Made by a program: the position numbers and the translations under genes. From NCBI RefSeq assembly GCF_958450345.1, contig NC_088780.1, positions 29,411,667 to 29,475,666 on the forward strand: a DNA stretch of 64,000 bases, given 5' to 3'. This DNA is from Calliphora vicina. Its lineage: Eukaryota > Arthropoda > Insecta > Diptera > Calliphoridae. Below, one piece after another: positions 21,138-33,507 of the stretch. The notes under the pieces are model-generated. The model was not told the DNA's origin. It searched no databases and was given only the letters and a program-made list of their open reading frames with translations. Positions within the stretch are counted from its first letter, which is position 1; each line of letters opens with the position of its first letter.

Positions 21138-22783
21138 CACAGTGGTTTAGAAACCTTTTTTTTTGGAAATAATTCGGTATCTTGGGAACTATTGGAGATA
21201 TGCTTACGAAATTTCACACGGTTTGAGCTGAGGTGATTTTGAGTTGATTTACTTATGTTCAGCTCTCTAGCAATAATGAGGGCCAGCACGTAACCCCTCA
21301 AAGTTGGTCACCTCGGGTCTAAAATTGTTTAAAAAAATCACCATAAATCCATTTATGATCCGAAATATAAATACTCCTTGAGATGATCTGCAAAAAATAC
21401 GCCTACAAGTGTAGGTTTTGTCTATTAGTTGAAGAGATATTCAGGTTTTTTGATTTATTTTTTTTAATTTTGCTCGATCTTTTTATGGTTTTTTAGCTAT
21501 GGCGGGCATACGGAGAGTTGAAATTTTTTTTCTAAAATATCAGTTATATTGGCGATAAAATTCTAAATAAAATAAAAAAAATCTTCTAACAGTTATTTGA
21601 TCCCTATAAAAATTTATACGCATCCAAAGTTGGAAGTTGTAAAAAGGGCAGTATTTTTACGTTTTTTCCCAAAAAAGCCAACATATTTTTTCTTTTGTAG
21701 AAAAAAATTTTCTTCGGGAATATATAGATTTTTTATATGATCCGTAAAGACAACTTTATGTAAAAGCGTGTAAAGAAAAATTCGACTGTGTTGAGTGGAC
21801 ATATCACCCCCCAGACCTATACAAACTTGGCCAACTTTAAAAAAAAAATTTCAGGTTGAGTAAAAAAATCTGAAAAGACAAAGCACGGATTTACGAAAAG
21901 GCTAAACATTTATATAACCATATAGGTTTCTTAAATACCTAGAAAGTTTTTTTTCTATCACAGGGTAAATGACGTCACAGTAGGCATTTTTCTGAAAAAA
22001 CTCAGTTTTTGAAGACATTTTCCCCGTTTTAGGAATTTCGGTATTTGAAAATAAAAAATTTAAAAACTTCTAATGCCATTGATTTAAGGATATATGGGTC
22101 TATATTGGTTCCAAATTTTGTTATGATATCTTTCGCTGTTACAATTTTACATTACGTCAAATTTTATATTTTTATTCGTGGAGAATCACCATATTATATT
22201 TTTTTAGTTTTTAAGGTAAATGAAGTCCCAAAACGTTATAAAATTATTTAATTTTACTAAAATATTAATTCTCAAATCATAATGTTTTCAACAGTATCAA
22301 ATACTTATATAAAAAGCTTTTATTTACTCCTCAGAAGTTCCACAAACCTTGCCCCCTTTGACAAATTCGTACGTTTTTTCATATAATGCGTGTAATGTAG
22401 GCCCGCCATATCTAAAAAAACATAAAAAGATCGAGCAAAATTAAATAATATAAATCAATAAACCTCAATATCTCTTCAACCGATAGAGATAAACTACACT
22501 TGTAAGCGTATTTTTTATAGACCTCAAGGACTATTTATATTTAAAATTTCAGCTCATTCGGATCATAAATGGATTTTTGGCGATTTTTTTAAAAAATTTT
22601 AGACCCGTGGTGACCAATTTTGAGGGGTTACGCACAGGCTCCCATTATCGCTAGGAAGCTGAACAAACGTAATTCAACTTGAAAGCACCTCAGCTCAAAC
22701 CATGTGAAATTTTCGTAACAATATCTCCAATAGTTCCCAAGATACCGAATTATTTCGAAAAAAAAAAATTCTAAACCACTGTG
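21138..22783. mobile_element. Element D, copy 1, with about 400-bp terminal inverted repeats
   Basis: The ends are CACAGTGGTTTAGAA and TTCTAAACCACTGTG. The inverted match continues inwards for roughly 400 bases, through the blocks GAACTATTGGAGATAT, TGAGGGGTTACG-like, CATTTATGATCCGAA and GCTCGATCTTTTTATG. The central 800 bases carry no transposase. CAGTGG ends resemble hAT, but the flanks (GCACATAA and AATAACTA) show no 8-bp duplication, so the class is open. Partial copies lie at 55209-56560 and around 32225-34800. Confidence 0.8.
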
Positions 22784-22794
22784 AATAACTAGAC

Positions 22795-23290
22795 TATTCT
22801 ATTTCCAGAGATTTTAGCAGCTTTAATATTAATGTTAGCAACTTTAACAGTTAATGTTGCTATTCCCATAAACAATGTTAATAACAGCGTATTATCAACA
22901 TTGTTGATAAGTAGTCGTTTCGAGCACTGGATATGTTTATAAACATGATGAATTTTGCAAGCATTCGTTACAGACCATTAAATTCAAATTGATACCTAAT
23001 GCAATTTCCTAACAATATTAAAATCTTTGATTTTAGACAAACCACGAAAACTTTAATGTCCGTCATCAAATAGTAATGTGGAATACTGCACTGTCCCACT
23101 ATGCTCTGTAGAAAGCAAATTTGTAATTATTTTCTACAAAGCCGAATTTATGTTCCTGGACTTTAGGCAATACTCTGAAAAGTCAGTTTTTCAATGTATT
23201 TGATCATATTTAATTGAATTTTTACAAGATTTTTAAACTCTGAACCAAACTTTCATTAGCTTTGAATTGTTGTTCATTTTACATAAATAA
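22795..23290 (+). repeat. Family J, copy 2
   Basis: It parallels 16100-16540 in order: TTCTATTTCCAGAGATT, TTAATAACAGCGTATTATCA, TTTGATTTTAGACAAACC, TATGTTCCTGGACTTTA. It has an extra AGCAACTTTAACAGTTAATG insert. It is non-coding and lies directly next to element D. Confidence 0.55.
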
Positions 23291-23429
23291 ATAAAATTTA
23301 ATTTGGAAGTTTTAGTTTTTGTGAAATGAAATTTAACCCTTTGACACACATGCCAGCTTGTTTTTTCTCCATTAACCCTCTTGGAAGCATATGGCTTCCA
23401 TAAAGCATCTATATCTTATATTATTTTTT

Positions 23430-24110
23430 GCAGTTGTTTTCGCGTCTTCTTATTTAAGATTGCACTGACCTAGTTCTAGGAGCATCCCGCGTCTCCATGT
23501 ATTCTTAGGCAGACCACGGCTTTTGGAGCCTTGAAGGTTCCACGCTAGCTCCATCCTTGTTATACTATCGGGATTCTTCCGATCCATCTACATTTCCTAC
23601 GTTTTATTAATGTTAGTATGGGTTTCTCGTTGGTAAGGTTCCAGAGATCCGTGGTGCTGATATTGTTAAACCATAATATTCTGCATGATTCAAAGGCACT
23701 TTTTGATGAATACTTGAAGCTTTGCATCATGATGTTTGATACAATATGGAGATGTATCGTGAGTCTCCATGTATTCTTTGGCCAAAGCATCTCCATCACA
23801 CACAATTTGTTGCAGTTGTTTTCGCATTTCCGCATGTAAGATTGCACTGTCTTAGTTCTTGGAGTATTGTGCGTCTCCATGTATTTTTTGGCCTACCACG
23901 GCTTTTTGAGCATTGTTATACTGTCAAGATTCTTCCTGATAGTATTGACTATCCACCTCCATTCCTACATTTTATTAGTGTTAGTATGGGTTGGCAGGAG
24001 ATCCGTGTTGCAGATGTTGTTAAACCAGAATATTATGCATGATTCTGAGGCAATTGTTGATGAATACCAGTAGCTTATGCATGATGGTGTTCGATACTAA
24101 CCATACAACA
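23430..24110. repeat. Tandem duplication, period about 350-382 bp
   Basis: CAGTTGTTTTCGC recurs at 23431 and 23813, GCGTCTCCATGTATT at 23489 and 23871 (both offset 382), and GTTAAACCA..ATATT.TGCATGATT at 23661 and 24015 (offset 354, reflecting an internal indel). A partial third GTCTCCATGTATTCTTTGGC is at 23763. Several open frames of 70-100 codons run through it in both directions, but they have no domain and arise from the duplication. Confidence 0.65.
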
Positions 24111-24124
24111 GATTAGACTTTTTA

Positions 24125-25190
24125 CACTAGACTTGGGTAGTTCATGAATGAACTAGTTCAATTGAACGATACCATTATTTGAACTAACTGAACTAGTTCA
24201 AATCGTTTGTAGTTGAATATTCAAAGCTTCGTTCGTCTGGCTATTTATGAGCTTCTCCTTACTGGTTGTAGTCTTCCAAATGACACTCTCGCTTTATTCA
24301 TCCTTTTATTTACATTTGATTCATCGCCACCATTCGTTGATACTGTATTCTCCAGTCCTAACTCACCCGTATTTACCAACAAAAACTCAATAATCGTTTT
24401 TCTTTATCGCTCATCAACCAGATTAATCTCAGAGTCCATGAAAAATGACAAATCGCGTACCAATGATTGGATGTTTTACTCTTAGTGAATTATACATGAA
24501 TTATCAGTACCGAGAATGAAGGTTTTTCAAGCCGGGATAAATTCCATTTGATTTTATTCATGTCCTAATAATGCGCTAATATTCCTAAATCATCGTTTTT
24601 TATCCACGATCATTCTTTAATGTGAACATTCATTAATTCTAATCAGAATACAGTGGCATCATTTAAAAGATAAGTTACAGTGTATAATAATCGTACTAAA
24701 CTTTTTATGTTCAAAGTGTGTCGCGTTCGCATATTTTTTTATTATTATTTTAAATCGCATATCTAGATGGATAAAATGTGTGCCGAAAGTAGAAGGGAAG
24801 TAACAATGCGGTAGTTGAAAATATAGATCCTTTGAAATATATTTAATCACCCATATCACGATTGGCTTCTGAGTTTTACGTCAAATTACAAGCTGCTGAA
24901 AGGAAAAGAGATAAAATATTGTAGAATTCGGAATGGAATAAGGAATTAATGTTAAGATTTCTTTATTTTTTTCACTTCAAAGGCATACGAATGTAGTGTT
25001 TTGGATGTAGTGTTGGGTATCATAATGGGATCAGTTATGAATGGACCCAAGTAAGCTGCCTGATGATGGGCTATCCATGGAGCCTTACCTAACCTACTAT
25101 TCTGACCGTGTAAATATCCATATACTACACTGTGAAGGGTCATCTTAAGAGTTTAGAAACCAATGATAACATTTCGACATAATAACTAAC
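24125..25190. other. GAACTAGTTC palindromes and unrecognised sequence
   Basis: Bases 24135-24215 contain repeated GAACTAGTTCAA palindromes (ATGAATGAACTAGTTC, AACTGAACTAGTTC). Related GAACTAGTTTG words occur at 39090-39110. This looks like the end of an unidentified transposon. A plus-strand frame of 90 codons at 24213-24485 has no recognisable domain. Nothing else is recognised up to 25190. Confidence 0.4.
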
Positions 25191-25499
25191 AAAAGAATGC
25201 CACATTATCATTTTAAAAAATTATGTTCCAATTCGCAAATTTTTGCATTTTTCTGCACAGCTGCAAAAGTGTTCTTTTATTTTGTCGTGTTCTGGATCCC
25301 GTGTTTTTTGCTAATATATATGGGAACGGTTTTCTGTATGTGTCCACCACAATTGGATTTTCGTTCCGGAACGACTCCAGTCTTACTCGGCCAAAGACTG
25401 CTAATTCAATGACAGCTGTATCAACCGAAAGTTTTTTCCAGCTGAAAGAACTTTCGCGTCACATTAACAACAACCACATTAGTAAATATCAATATATAT

Positions 25500-25633
25500 A
25501 TTTTTTTAAAAAACAAACACAAACTGCGAAGCGTTTTGCTTGTCTGCAGATACACCCAGAGTATCGGGCGGGAATCGAACCCACAACCCTCAGCTTAGTA
25601 GTCCAGCACACTATCGACTAGTCTATCGGGGCA
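25500..25633 (-). mobile_element. tRNA-derived SINE, minus strand
   Basis: On the minus strand the head starts TGCCCCGATAGACTAGTCG at 25633. It has an A-box-like segment at about 25616-25626 and a perfect B box GGTTCGATTCC at 25571-25581. The acceptor strands do not pair, excluding a working tRNA. The tail beyond 25565 runs CTCTGGGTGTATCTGCAGAC to a T/A-rich end near 25500. The head differs from the SINE at 9392, so two SINE types are present. Confidence 0.65.
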
Positions 25634-25639
25634 CTTAAT

Positions 25640-26663
25640 AATGTTGCACACAAAGAATTTTCTCATTGTGTTTTTGTTCATAAATGTTTATTTAATTCAG
25701 TCTTGATAATTTTATCGTATTTGGGCAACATTCGTGTTGGGCACATCTAAAAAGTCGATCGTGTTCGAGCCCTGGTGACTATAAGTACCGATCACTGCTC
25801 TATAGAGTTGCAAATGATATTTCCACGAAATTACAAATGACATGACAAACTAATATATATTATCATCATTATGGTAAAGGATATAAAAAGTGTAATGGCT
25901 CAAGTATGAACAACAAACAAACTACTAACGACTCTACGTCTAAACCGAAAAAGTATTATACAATAAGATGGTCACATTTCTATGAAGAAAAGAAAGTTGT
26001 GAAAAGTATTGGGGAACAACTATGAGAAAGTTTTGAAAATGGAAATTTTTATCTAATATATAGTTTAGCCCAAAATAATCTCCACTTTTATATTAATTAG
26101 AAACTTCAACTAAAATTCTTTTACTTGGTCTCTCCTAATTTGCAAATAAAAAAATGTACTTGTATTCGTACCACTATTACTATACCATACAAATGATTGC
26201 CTATGTCAGGTACTTGGCAAACTTTACATTTTATTTTTTTCTAAATTTTTATATGACACGTAAATAAAATACTTATATACAGAGTATTGCAAACCATAAC
26301 CCAGCAAAAATACACACAGTGAAAGGAGTATGAGGAGTATGAGTTTAAGCAAGGATAATATTAAGAAACAAGTTTTTATTGAAGTTAAGTATACACGAAT
26401 ATGTAAGTATAACTATGTGTGAGTTTTGGTGAATTTATGCAATAGGTTTGTCCTTATTATAGACTTTTGATGTTACCAAAGTCTAAAATTGTTCTTAGAA
26501 CTAAATGCTGAAAATTTTAACAAAACTTTAGATTTTATTTGAAATTTCTAGTTTTAATTTAAATTAAATGCTAAAAAAAACTCAATTATAAATAGTTTTT
26601 CTATTAAAACATTAAAACTAAATTTTGTATTCATAAAAATAAAATTTCATAATAAAAACTATA
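25640..26663. other. Unrecognised AT-rich DNA
   Basis: No gene, RNA gene or repeat of this window is recognised in this kilobase. Confidence 0.4.
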
Positions 26664-27074
26664 TTATATCCCTCATCTTCGTGAGAAGGGTATATATAAG
26701 TTTGTCATTCCGTTTGTAATTTCCACAATATAATTTTCCGACCCTATAAGGTATATATATTCTGGACCCTTATAGATAGCGGAGTCGATTAAGCCGTGTC
26801 CGTCTGTCTGTCTATTGAAATCAATTTTCTGAAGACCCGAGATATTTTCGAGATCCAAATCTTCAATACTTCTGTCAGACATGCTTTCGATGAGTTTCCT
26901 ATTAAATTCAGCAAAATCGGTTCACCAATGGCTGAGATATGAGGAAAAAACCAGGACAACCTCGTCAATATGGATATCTATGATAGATATTTCAAAGACC
27001 TAAAAATATTTAAAATTTTTATTTTGAAGTATAATTTGGTGAAGGGTATATAAGATTCGGCACAGCCGAATATA

Positions 27075-28820
27075 TCGAGCCCTTATTGCGTTCACAGAAT
27101 ATTAAAATTGTTAATAACTTCAAAATTATAGGGGGTAAGATTTTATCGTAAGTCAATGTTTACATTTTACAGTAAACGAATTTTATCGTAAGCGACACAT
27201 AGTGGTATAGAAAAACAAGTACCCTACACTAAGTAAAAGAGCAAAAACTTCTTTTAAAATTTCAATAATTTATATTTTTGAGTGATTTTCGGAAGTGGGC
27301 CTTATATGGGGGCTATGACCAATTAGGGACCGATCACCATAAAATTAGGTCGTGTGATTTATGTCTATATTAAAGTTAACTATGTCGAATTTTGTATGTC
27401 TACCAACATTTTTGTGATTTTCGGAAGCGGGTCTATATGGGAGCTATGACTAATTATGGACCGATCGTAACAAAAGTTGGTGACATGAATTTTGTGTATA
27501 TAAAACTTATTTGGAGCGGAATTTATGGAGATACATATATAAATTAAACATTTTTGACCGATAAAGTCCAATTTCGGGAGGACATTTGTATGGGGGCTAG
27601 GTGAAATAATGAACCGATTTCCGCCAGTTTCAATAGGCTTGGTCCTTGAGCCGAAAAAATGATATGTACCAAATTTGATCGAAATATCTTCAAAATTGCG
27701 ACCTGTACTCTGCGCACAAGGTTTACATGGACAGACAGCCAGCCAGCCGACCAGACGGACGGGCGGACATCGTTTAATCGACTCAGAAAGTGATTCTAAG
27801 TCGATCGGTATACTTTAAGGTGGGTGTTAGACTAATATTTTTGGGCGTTACAAACATCTGCACAAACGCATTATACCCTCCCCACTATGGTGGTGTAGGG
27901 TATAAAAAATGGGAAATAAATCTGTAACTTCTAAATGGTTAGATTGGTTTGAATGAAATTTCACATGCGCAAGGAAGAAGATAAACTAAATAACTGTTTA
28001 AAAATAATGAATAAGTCCAAAGGTATATGCATTTTAATTTAAAAAAATTTAAAAGGCCTATTTTTCGCAAATATTTTGGGAAAAAGAACTTTTTTTCTTT
28101 CTAAGTTATCGCAAAAAAATTCTAAAAGGATGTATAGGAATTTATACTATCTGAAAGCTAAGTTCTCATAAAATATTTTAATTGAAAAAAACACCAATTA
28201 TTTTATGTAAAATTAAAATTTAGGTCAAAAATTCTCAAATCGCATATTCGATATCAAAATTTAGTAACCGATTTTAGATGGCCCAATATGCTTTTAATTA
28301 TTTTGTAAAGGATTCCGATAACTCCGACCCTGGTATGGATATTATAGCCAAAAAACATTTTTGGGATTTTTCAACAATTTATTTCAACAATTACCATTTT
28401 AAATAGAAAATTTTACATAACTGTGAAACTTCATAAAAAAACAATTTTATTTCAATTCGAAAAATTTGTATCTATGCAAAAATTCAATAAAAAAAATTTT
28501 TTGTCATATTCCACCACGCTCCTGTGGTGGAAAAATTTTATATTTTTGCTGTGCCAAATGAAATATTTTTTGACTGAAATAAATTTTGACAATTGTCTAG
28601 AAAATCCAAAATACTTCTTTCAATAAAGTATTCCATGAATTTTTAATTGTCAAAAGTTATAAATATTTTTGAAAAATAGACAAATAGCTTGAACGAAATT
28701 ATATTATATCGCATCATAACATTTTTAATTTTATGTATAAATTTCAAAATAATCGAAAAAAAACTTCTGCTATAAAATTTGTGTTTTGTCGCTTACGATA
28801 ATTTGGCGCTAAGGGCTCGA
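27075..28820. mobile_element. Element Q, copy 1
   Basis: The ends are TCGAGCCCTTA and TAAGGGCTCGA, a perfect 11-base inverted repeat. An inner inverted pair is TTATCGTAAGCGACAC (27184-27199) and TGTCGCTTACGATAAT (28788-28803). The insertion splits the first bases of a C copy; the flanks TATA and TATG are only a partial duplication. The interior from 27910 (GGGAAATAAATCTGTAACTT) matches 58090-59190. A family B copy sits inside. There is no transposase. Confidence 0.65.
27214..27904 (+). mobile_element. Family B copy inside Q, lacking the 5' hairpin
   Basis: After ACAAGT the copy jumps to ACCCTACACTAAGT, so the GGTCGG...CCGACC hairpin segment found in the other copies is absent. The remainder is close to 9567-10299, with GGACGGGCGGACATCG in the microsatellite zone and an intact TGGTGGTGTAGGGTATA end. 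The missing piece is a clean internal loss just inside the left end. Confidence 0.8.
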
Positions 28821-28841
28821 TATGTAGGTCTCTTACTTGTT

Positions 28842-30240
28842 TTTTAAGAGTTTTGCTTCAATATATATAAAACAGTCTACCAAATGTTTCTTGAAAAAAT
28901 TATAACAAATTTATTACCAAAAACTAAAATTTCCTTGAAATCCGTCAATTTCAAATCGATCCCCACGGTAATCGATTATAAGTAAAACTGTTCAAAATTG
29001 CGTTCTTAATCCACATTTAGAGTTTACTAGAATTAAAAACGATTTTATTAATTTTTTAAGTTACGTTTTAATGACAATTTAAAAATGTAATAATTGAAAT
29101 TTTAGAAATGCTTGAAATTTTAATGGGTTATTTATTTTTTGTTTGTCTGTGATTTATGGGAGCCTAAACTACTTGTCCGATCCTCTTGTAATTTTGACTG
29201 TATGTTCTCTACATCTGGAAGGAACAACAGTCTACTATTTATTTTGAAATTTCAAGTGGGCGTGGCACTTTCCATAAAAAGGAAATAGTTATTATGGAAT
29301 AACTGATGAATTTTGGTGATATATAATTTTAAAAGCCTCAACACTTCGCGGAATTTACTTCGGTACCAATTGGCGGTATTGAAAAATGGGCGTGTCACAC
29401 GCCTTACCAAGTAAATCGTTATTTTCGACAGTCTTCATACTTTATACGAATCAATTTCGTATCACTGCATGAAGTTCTACGAAAAATGGGACGGATCAGA
29501 ATAGGGGATCTGGACCCTCCCATACAAAGTGAATTGTTATTTTCAAATATCTAGTTGTGGAAGTTTTAAGATTTTGCCCGAATATCTCCCTTATTATTGT
29601 ACATAGTTTGGCTGAAAGTGGGCGGCATTGTATTAGTGGGTGTGGCACCTGTCATACAAAGTAAATAGTTATTTTCCAATATCTGGACAACTAAAATTGT
29701 GAAATTGTTCAAAATTTATATAAATTTCGTATCAGTGCATGAAATTTTCACGAAAAAATGGTAGGGACCGGAAAATGGGTTGAGCCACCTCCTATTCAAG
29801 ATGAAGACTTATCTCTTAATATCTTTAGAACCCTTTTATCATTTTACATAGTTTTGCAGAAAATGTTCTGGATTGGTTTGGTGCGCAGGTGCCACGCGCA
29901 CCTGTTTTCTGTTACTAATAGGAGCCTTAACCACTGGACTGATCCTCTTGAAATTTGTATGTATGTTCTCTATATCTGGAAGGAACAATACTATTTATTT
30001 TGAAATTTCAAGTGTGGGTGGCATTTCCCATACAAAAGTAGATAGTTAATTTCGAATATCTGGAAAATATAAGTATTTAAAAATTTGGCTTTTGGGTCAA
30101 AATAAGGATCTTCAGAATTCATTTCAGAGGTATGGTTCCTTGGGCAAAGTTTTTTATTTTGATTCCTAGAGTACGATTTTCCTTGTCACTGGGGCCATTT
30201 TTAAATCGACCCGCCCTAATTTATATATATATAAAAGATA
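28842..30240 (+). repeat. Helitron-related repeat, partly duplicated
   Basis: Bases 29270-29770 carry the inverse of the motifs in the 6608-7854 Helitron: ATGGGACGGATC, ATACGAATCAATTTCGTATC and TACAAAGTAAATAGTTATTT. Bases 29163-29275 and 29922-30030 are direct repeats about 760 bp apart (GTTCTCTA.ATCTGGAAGGAACAA). Neither the TC start nor the hairpin-CTRR end is present, so this is a truncated relative. An 81-codon frame at 29758 is a by-product. Bases 28842-29110 are unrecognised. Confidence 0.55.
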
Positions 30241-30419
30241 AAAGTGACTGGCCGATTCAATACGCCCAGCATAAACCCAAAAGGTAAAGATATTAAATTT
30301 AGACCACAGATTCCACTCCCCCGATGTTGATAAATTAAGGAGGAATTATCAGAAATTCTAATGTTAGTCGTACAAAAAGCATTTAAAATAGATATTTATC
30401 TACTTATAAAATCCACAGA

Positions 30420-31370
30420 CGGGCGTTGGGTACTTTTTCGAACCTTTTAAGGGAGAACTGTATTTTGGTACTTTTTTGTGCCACCCTATCTATTTTATAA
30501 ACTAATAAATATAAAAAGTAATTTAAATCTATTCTTTACTTATTAAAAAATAGCAAATATAGGTGTGGTACTTCTTGGAAATTCGAACAATTAATGGGTA
30601 AAAATAGTATTTATGTTTGGTAATTTTTTCGTAAAATATTTTCTTCCATAAATTGACATAGTCGTTTGAATATTTTATTAAAAGCTCACACTACGATAGT
30701 GAAATTTATTGAAATAAAATTTATATTATTTCAGTGGGACAAAAAAGTACCAAAAATGTGTAAAGACGGGAAAATACATTCTATTCGAAATTATTAATCC
30801 AATTAAAAAAAAAAATTTCAAACATTGTTTCCTTCTGTCATACAAAAGTTAACTAACAGGGTGTTATGTAGAATTAGGACAATTAGATTGGGACAAACCC
30901 ATATAAATAGTTTAGTACTTTTTTAAAATATGAACACATTTTTAATCGTTTGAGACACATCTGTGTCACAAAACATATCCGCAAAATGTAGTATTTTGAA
31001 AATTCAAACTTGACGTCTGTTTAAGTACTAAAAGTGAAATTGGTACTTTTTCTCCTAATGCTGCTTTGTTAATATTTTAAATTATTAAACTTATTGTCAT
31101 AAAAGTTAGATGATTTGCATCAGAGTAAATTAAGAATCAAGCATAGGGAGAACTAATGCTGTCTATGTACCAAAAAGGGGGAACTAATAGTACCCTTTTA
31201 TTCTTCTAATGGTACTTTTTGAATTATTTATAATAATGGACCTAAAACCATGAAATTGAGGTTGTGGGTGAATGCGAATACAAAGAGGGTAAGTATGGGT
31301 ACTTTTTCTTTATGTTGGCCATATGCCAACAGTCGAAAATTCAAAATTTGTAAAATAAGGGGCCACCCTA
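30420..31370. repeat. Block of dispersed GGTACTTTTT words
   Basis: GGTACTTTTT or close variants in either orientation occur at about 30427, 30468, 30568, 30731 (inverted), 30914, 31041, 31167 (inverted), 31210 and 31297. GCCACCCTA occurs at 30481 and 31364. It resembles an old element of unknown class with a short repeated internal motif. No coding sequence is seen. Confidence 0.4.
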
Positions 31371-32224
31371 GTATGCATGCATGTACGTAGTTTAACTGTT
31401 ATAATAAGAATGTTTAAGTATCTCTTTTCTTTCCAAACGGAGGCACATACAAAAGAACACTACAACAAAAAAGCCATAGAGATATTTTTACTAATAGCCT
31501 CTAGCGTCTAAAAGTACAAATTTAGAAAAAAAACATGCATGTACTCTTATACTAACCAACATATACCTACTATATCTAAGTATAACAGTATGTATTTTAT
31601 ATAAACACAAACTAACAACAATTTCCAACAAAATCATGAAAAAAAAAACTTAAATCCAAAAAACACCGTTACTAAAATTGATTTGAAATTAATGCAGCTT
31701 TTGTTTTCTTTAAATTAAGTTTTTTACACGTCAGAAAAGTGTATTTTTTAAAACATAAAATTGTTTAATAAGAAAGAAATGCTGTTAAATTAAATAAAAT
31801 TTTGTAAAAATTGTTGAACAACAAATAAATAATTTCTTGTATTCATTCAATAAATTCATAAAACCAGAACAATCACTAGACCATAAATCTGTATACTTAA
31901 TTACAAGCCACAAATACAAAAAAAATAAAAGAAATAAACAAAAAAACTAACAACTGCTAAAGAAAATAATACTCGTAAAACTAGCAAAAATTATGGCCAG
32001 CAATTCTGTGAAAATTAATTAGGAAAATTATGATTCTGCAGAAAAAGTAAGTATGTGTATTGTAGAGGATTATTAACAAGTTTATAGTAATTGAATTAAG
32101 TTTAGCATTTACATTTTTAAGTATATGATTTGAAGTCAACTTCCAGATTTTAAGAAATGTAAAAAAAATTTTAAAGATTACATTTTCGAGCCATAAGACT
32201 ATCTCATATTTTGGTTAATAAGTT
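31371..32224. other. Unrecognised, apparently low-repeat AT-rich DNA
   Basis: No gene or family is recognised. It starts with a GCATGCATGTACGTA palindromic run. The block 31440-32040 is A-rich without transposon features. Confidence 0.4.
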
Positions 32225-32756
32225 TTTATTATCTTATACCAATTTTTCAATAAATATATCTAAATATCTCTTGAACTAAAAAAGATAACCTACACATGAG
32301 TATTTTTCTGTAGATCTTCTCAAGAACTATTTCACCGTCCGACAAATAGAGAAAAAATTCGTTAGACACGAACTGGATGATATACGTCTGAAACTATAAA
32401 TTTAATGGAGAAAAACTGTGTTTTCAGTTTTTCATTTCGTGATACTGTGTCCTTTTTTAAGGACTTCAAAGTTTCAAAGAAGTACATTTTTCAAAAAATA
32501 TTTAAAAATTCTCCTACTACTCCAACAAAGACAAATTGTATGTCAAAAGAACAAGAAGAGTTCTAAAATATTTTGTATTATCTTTATTTTATCCTGTAAG
32601 GATCAAAAAATGTCCTTTAAAATGTTTATCCTTTAATATTCTTTAAGATTGCCAATAAATTCCTTTTAAAAAAATAGTGCGTTAAAGACCCAAATATACT
32701 ATACTAAATGTCAAAATTTCATCCTTTATATATATAAAGGTCAAATTATAATATAA

Positions 32757-33474
32757 AACAAGTAAGAGAGCTACATTCGGCTGTGCCGAATTTTATATAC
32801 CCTTCACCAAAATATACTTTAAAATAAAAATGTTAAATATTTTTAGGTAAACAAAATTTAACTTTTTTTCCAGTTGTTTTTTCGAAATTGTTTTTTAAAT
32901 TTTAAAATTTTGTTTTTAAATTTAATATTTTTTTTTAATTTTAAAATTTTTTTTTTTAATATTTAGTGAAAAAAAATTTTGATGAAAAAAAAAATTCGAG
33001 TTAAAAAATATTTTTTCCGATTTTGACCCATTGAATGTCCAACTTACTATGGTATTATATACGTACGTCGTTGCACAGGTCTTTGAAATATCTATCATTA
33101 GATATCATTATTGTCTATATTAATGACTTAGTAACCCAGATATAGGTCAAAAATAGGTCAAAAATCGAGGTTATCCTAGTTTTTTCCTTATATCTCAGCC
33201 ATTTGTGGACCGATTTTCTCGATTTTAAATAGCGCCCGAGCCGGAAGAATTTCGGAGATATTGATGTATGAATCGTGTATGTAAGTTATTTGGGGGCTTC
33301 GGAAAGTTGATTTCAACACACAGACGGACAGACGGACATGGCTATATCGATTCCGCTATCTATAACGATTCAGAATATATATACTTTATGGGGTCGCAAA
33401 TGAAAAATGTGGAAATTACAAACGGAATGACAAACTTATATAATATACCCTTGCCACTCATGGTGAAGGGTATA
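32757..33474 (+). mobile_element. Family C copy 3
   Basis: It starts AACAAGTAAGAGAGCTACAT with the hairpin TTCGGC-loop-GCCGAA, then TATACCCTTCACCA. It ends CTTGCCACTCATGGTGAAGG GTATA. It has an expanded T/A zone (32870-33010), the CAGACGGACAGACGGACATG block and the CCGAGCCGGAAGAAT signature of subfamily 1. It is full length and nested in E2. Confidence 0.85.
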
Positions 33475-33507
33475 AAAAAATGTTATTAAGAAAAGTGCAG
33501 GTTTATA

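Larger units (their letters stand above)
26664..28841 (-). mobile_element. Family C copy 2, split by element Q
   Basis: The right-end word appears inverted at 26664-26698 (TATCCCTCATCTTCGTGAGA then AGGGTATATATAAG). The 5' hairpin ATTCGGC-loop-GCCGAAT lies at about 27057-27071, where the copy breaks. The first bases of C resume after Q, ending in TCTCTTACTTGTT (28829-28841). This copy and that at 61809 share ATTCTTCAA/GATTTGGATC words not in copies 1, 3 and 4, defining a second C subfamily. Confidence 0.75.

Noticed and set aside
23560..24073. Open frames of 68-106 codons on both strands
   Set aside because: They lie in a tandem duplication, overlap in opposite directions and show no recognisable protein motif.
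25223..25621. 132-codon plus-strand frame containing AGIEPTTLSLV
   Set aside because: The attractive C-terminal part is the translated reverse strand of the SINE B box, a well-known source of spurious proteins.
25565..25633. Functional tRNA gene on the minus strand
   Set aside because: The B box is perfect but there is no 3' partner for the TGCCCCG acceptor strand.
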